Shown here: positions 6,271 through 7,424 of the stretch, piece after piece | Position numbering within the stretch: position 1 is the stretch's first letter | Layout: every line of letters starts with the position of its first letter | NCBI GenBank assembly: GCA_031284085.1 | Contig: JAITAM010000169.1 | Location: forward strand, 1-7,424 | Source: Spirochaetaceae bacterium | GTDB taxonomy: Bacteria > Spirochaetota > Spirochaetia > Treponematales > Breznakiellaceae | Direction: 5' to 3' | Length of the DNA stretch: 7,424 nucleotides | Position numbers and translations under genes: made by a program | Notes under the pieces: generated by a model | What the model was told of the DNA's origin: nothing | Database searches by the model: none | The model's input: only the letters and a program-made list of their open reading frames with translations

Positions 6271-6287
6271 TCAAAGGCAGCCTTTGA
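6271..6287 (+). other. Small hairpin in the leader of the DUF2135-like gene
   Basis: TCAAAGG (6271-6277) and CCTTTGA (6281-6287) form a perfect 7-bp stem with the 3-nt loop CAG, 37 nt before the start codon. The sequence GTTTCAAAGG around its left arm matches the reverse complement of part of module A (CCTTTGAAAC), so it may be a relic of that repeat. No U-tract follows. Confidence 0.4.
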
Positions 6288-6324
6288 TTCAAGATGCTAA
6301 GGTACAACAAATAAGGAGTGAATT

Positions 6325-7122
6325 ATGAGAAAAGGACTGAGCATTTTATTGCTTTTGTGGATTGGTGCGGCGGTGCATAGCCAGAGTACGGGGTTTTCGG
6401 ATTTTTCCTTTACTATGCCGCCGGATATGGAGGAAGCTATGCTGCACGCGGATATGGCTTTAATGAAGCTAGACGGACGGATCCCCATGCGCTTCAGCAA
6501 CGCCCTTGATGGGAAGGCGATAGCGGGGGCCGCAGTGGAAATACCCGGCATCGGCAGCTTTGTTACGGATAGTCGAGGGATCATCTCTTTCCCGAAACGG
6601 GAGGACGGTTCTTTCACCTTAGTCTTTACCAAAGCGGGGTTTATTCCCACCGCTATTGCTTTTAAGATTCAGGTTTCCACAGTGATTAACAACTGGTACG
6701 CTATTTCTCCAGAATTGGCAGGAGATTTCCGGTTTGTCCTCGATTGGGGGGAAAAGCCTGCGGACTTGGACATCCACTGGGAAAAGCAGGGAGGCTACCA
6801 TATTTCATACCGGAATATGCGGACTCCTGCGGATGGGAGTGCGAAACTGGATCGGGATGACATGAGCGGCTACGGTCCTGAGACTGTTACTGTAGACCGG
6901 GCAGAAGCAAGCGGGGTGTATCATCTCTACGTGATTGACTATACCAATGGGAGCAACAGCCGCTCCACTGTTTTATCCGGTTCCGGGGCCACGATTCGGG
7001 TGTACAGTCGCAATCGGCTTTTAGAGACTTTTACGGTTCCTTCTTCAGGGAACGGGTACCGGTGGAATGTCTGCGATGTGGTGCAGAATCGGATTGTGCC
7101 TGTGGGTACGATTAGCCGCTAG
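6325..7122 (+). CDS. Secreted protein with DUF2135/YfaP-like C-terminal domain
   Basis: The 265-residue protein has a clear signal peptide: MRK, hydrophobic 5-16, and a likely cleavage after AVHS (residue 19). There is no lipobox, so it is probably periplasmic or exported. Residues about 55-115 resemble a carboxypeptidase-regulatory-like beta-sandwich (VTDSRGIISFP, then SFTLVFTKAGF). Residues about 133-263 resemble DUF2135 (YfaP-like), with the motifs LDWGEKPADLDIHW (139-152) and LDRDDMSGYGPETVTV (175-190), then GVYHLYVIDYTN (197-208). The acidic DLD and DxDD pattern could bind metal, but that is inference. The molecular role of DUF2135 proteins is unsettled. AAGGAG lies 6 nt before the ATG. 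It is divergent from the histidine kinase and ends in a repeat cluster. No von Willebrand domain, often found beside such domains, is visible. Confidence 0.85.
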   Translation: MRKGLSILLLLWIGAAVHSQSTGFSDFSFTMPPDMEEAMLHADMALMKLDGRIPMRFSNALDGKAIAGAAVEIPGIGSFVTDSRGIISFPKREDGSFTLVFTKAGFIPTAIAFKIQVSTVINNWYAISPELAGDFRFVLDWGEKPADLDIHWEKQGGYHISYRNMRTPADGSAKLDRDDMSGYGPETVTVDRAEASGVYHLYVIDYTNGSNSRSTVLSGSGATIRVYSRNRLLETFTVPSSGNGYRWNVCDVVQNRIVPVGTISR

Positions 7123-7134
7123 CAAAGCAGGCAC

Positions 7135-7236
7135 GGCCTGTCTCAAAGGTTCTTGTATCAGGAGTAGTGTACGGCTTTTTGCCCGCCAGCGGGTTTCAGA
7201 GGTTCTTGTATCTAAACGGCGTACGGCTTTTTGCCT
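7135..7236 (-). repeat. Two inverted-orientation copies of module A
   Basis: Read on the minus strand, copy 5 (7135-7183) gives GGCAAAAAGCCGTACACTA, then TACAAGAACCTTTGAGACAG. Copy 6 (7191-7236) gives the same order but has a one-base deletion and several changes in the middle. They lie 12 bp beyond the stop codon of the DUF2135-like gene, between two convergent genes, in the opposite orientation to the copies at 10-320 and 4642-4690. Confidence 0.85.
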
Positions 7237-7257
7237 GATAGAAGCGGGAGCTCGGAC

Positions 7258-7292
7258 AAAAAACAGGTCAGACCTCGGCTTTTTGCAGGCAC
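7258..7292. repeat. Fragment of the AGGTCAGACCT repeat joined to a GGCTTTTTGC fragment
   Basis: ACAGGTCAGACCTC at 7264-7276 matches the unit in the tandem array at 154-199 and in the 4594-4629 inverted repeat. It is followed directly by GGCTTTTTGCAGGC, the reverse complement of the start of module A. This looks like a rearranged or partial element, lying just past the 3' end of the minus-strand partial gene. Confidence 0.65.
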
Positions 7293-7317
7293 AGAAGGAG
7301 ACGATCAGCCTAAGCCT

Positions 7318-7424
7318 TCACAAAGAACGGCGGCGCAGCCATACTACGCTCCCGATTATGAGCAGAACAAGCGGCAGTACTCCGGCAAATACAATACTGA
7401 TAACCATCACTTGATCCACCGTAG
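7318..7424 (-). CDS. C-terminal fragment of a membrane protein, possibly GldG-like (start outside window)
   Basis: An open frame enters from the right edge and ends with TGA at 7318-7320. The visible 34 residues are TVDQVMVISIVFAG, then VLPLVLLIIGSVVWLRRRSL. This is one strongly hydrophobic membrane helix followed by a short tryptophan-arginine tail, typical of a C-terminal anchor with the basic end in the cytoplasm. The P-x-x-L-x-x-x-G-x-x-x-W-L-R-R-R pattern resembles the ends of GldG-family proteins (ABC-transporter-associated auxiliary components), but too little is visible to be sure. It converges with the DUF2135-like gene across the repeat cluster. That the hydrophobic tail and stop agree so well makes a real gene likely despite its length. 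Confidence 0.6.
   Translation of the reverse strand, partial: TVDQVMVISIVFAGVLPLVLLIIGSVVWLRRRSL

Noticed and set aside
10..7236. Module A as a short conserved coding sequence (GKKPYTSP..TTFET)
   Set aside because: Differences between copies change amino acids freely, copy 6 has a one-base deletion, and no start or ribosome site is attached to the module.
7067..7414. Plus-strand frame of 115 codons at the right end
   Set aside because: It overlaps the DUF2135-like gene end, reads through repeats, and opposes the minus-strand membrane tail, which is far more protein-like.

Overview
The window looks like a piece of a Gram-negative-type bacterial chromosome of moderate G+C. A Treponema-like spirochaete, perhaps a gut symbiont, is my best guess. 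It rests on the style of the sugar-binding protein, a sensor kinase type common in Treponema and Firmicutes, the DUF2135-like secreted protein, and the abundant intergenic repeats. This is inference; no rRNA or other taxonomic marker is present.

Layout: (1) 1-442 is non-coding and packed with repeats: three copies of a module of about 50-80 bp, a 21/23-bp tandem array and small inverted repeats. (2) 443-3550, minus strand, is a three-gene carbohydrate ABC importer operon: binding protein, MalF-type permease, MalG-type permease. No ATPase gene is present. (3) 3551-3744 is a divergent promoter region with four direct copies of an 11-bp motif whose starts are 41, 42 and 53 bp apart, close to whole helical turns. 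(4) 3745-4479, plus strand, is a YheO/DauR-type PAS-HTH regulator, the natural candidate to bind those sites. (5) 4480-4695 is a convergent intergenic region with another repeat cluster. (6) 4696-6120, minus strand, is a sensor histidine kinase without an adjacent response regulator. (7) 6121-6324 is a divergent promoter region. (8) 6325-7122, plus strand, is a secreted protein with a carboxypeptidase-regulatory-like segment and a DUF2135/YfaP-like domain. (9) 7123-7317 is a second convergent intergenic region with repeats in opposite orientation. (10) 7318-7424, minus strand, is the C-terminal end of a membrane protein, possibly GldG-like.

How the parts fit: the binding protein would capture a sugar or oligosaccharide in the periplasm and pass it to the two permeases, powered by an ATPase encoded elsewhere. 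The divergent regulator probably controls the operon through the phased sites. The kinase and the secreted DUF2135-like protein share a divergent promoter region but no shared function can be proven. The two most notable signals are the helically phased operator array and the repeat family, which is confined to 3' ends and convergent gaps and absent from both divergent promoter regions.
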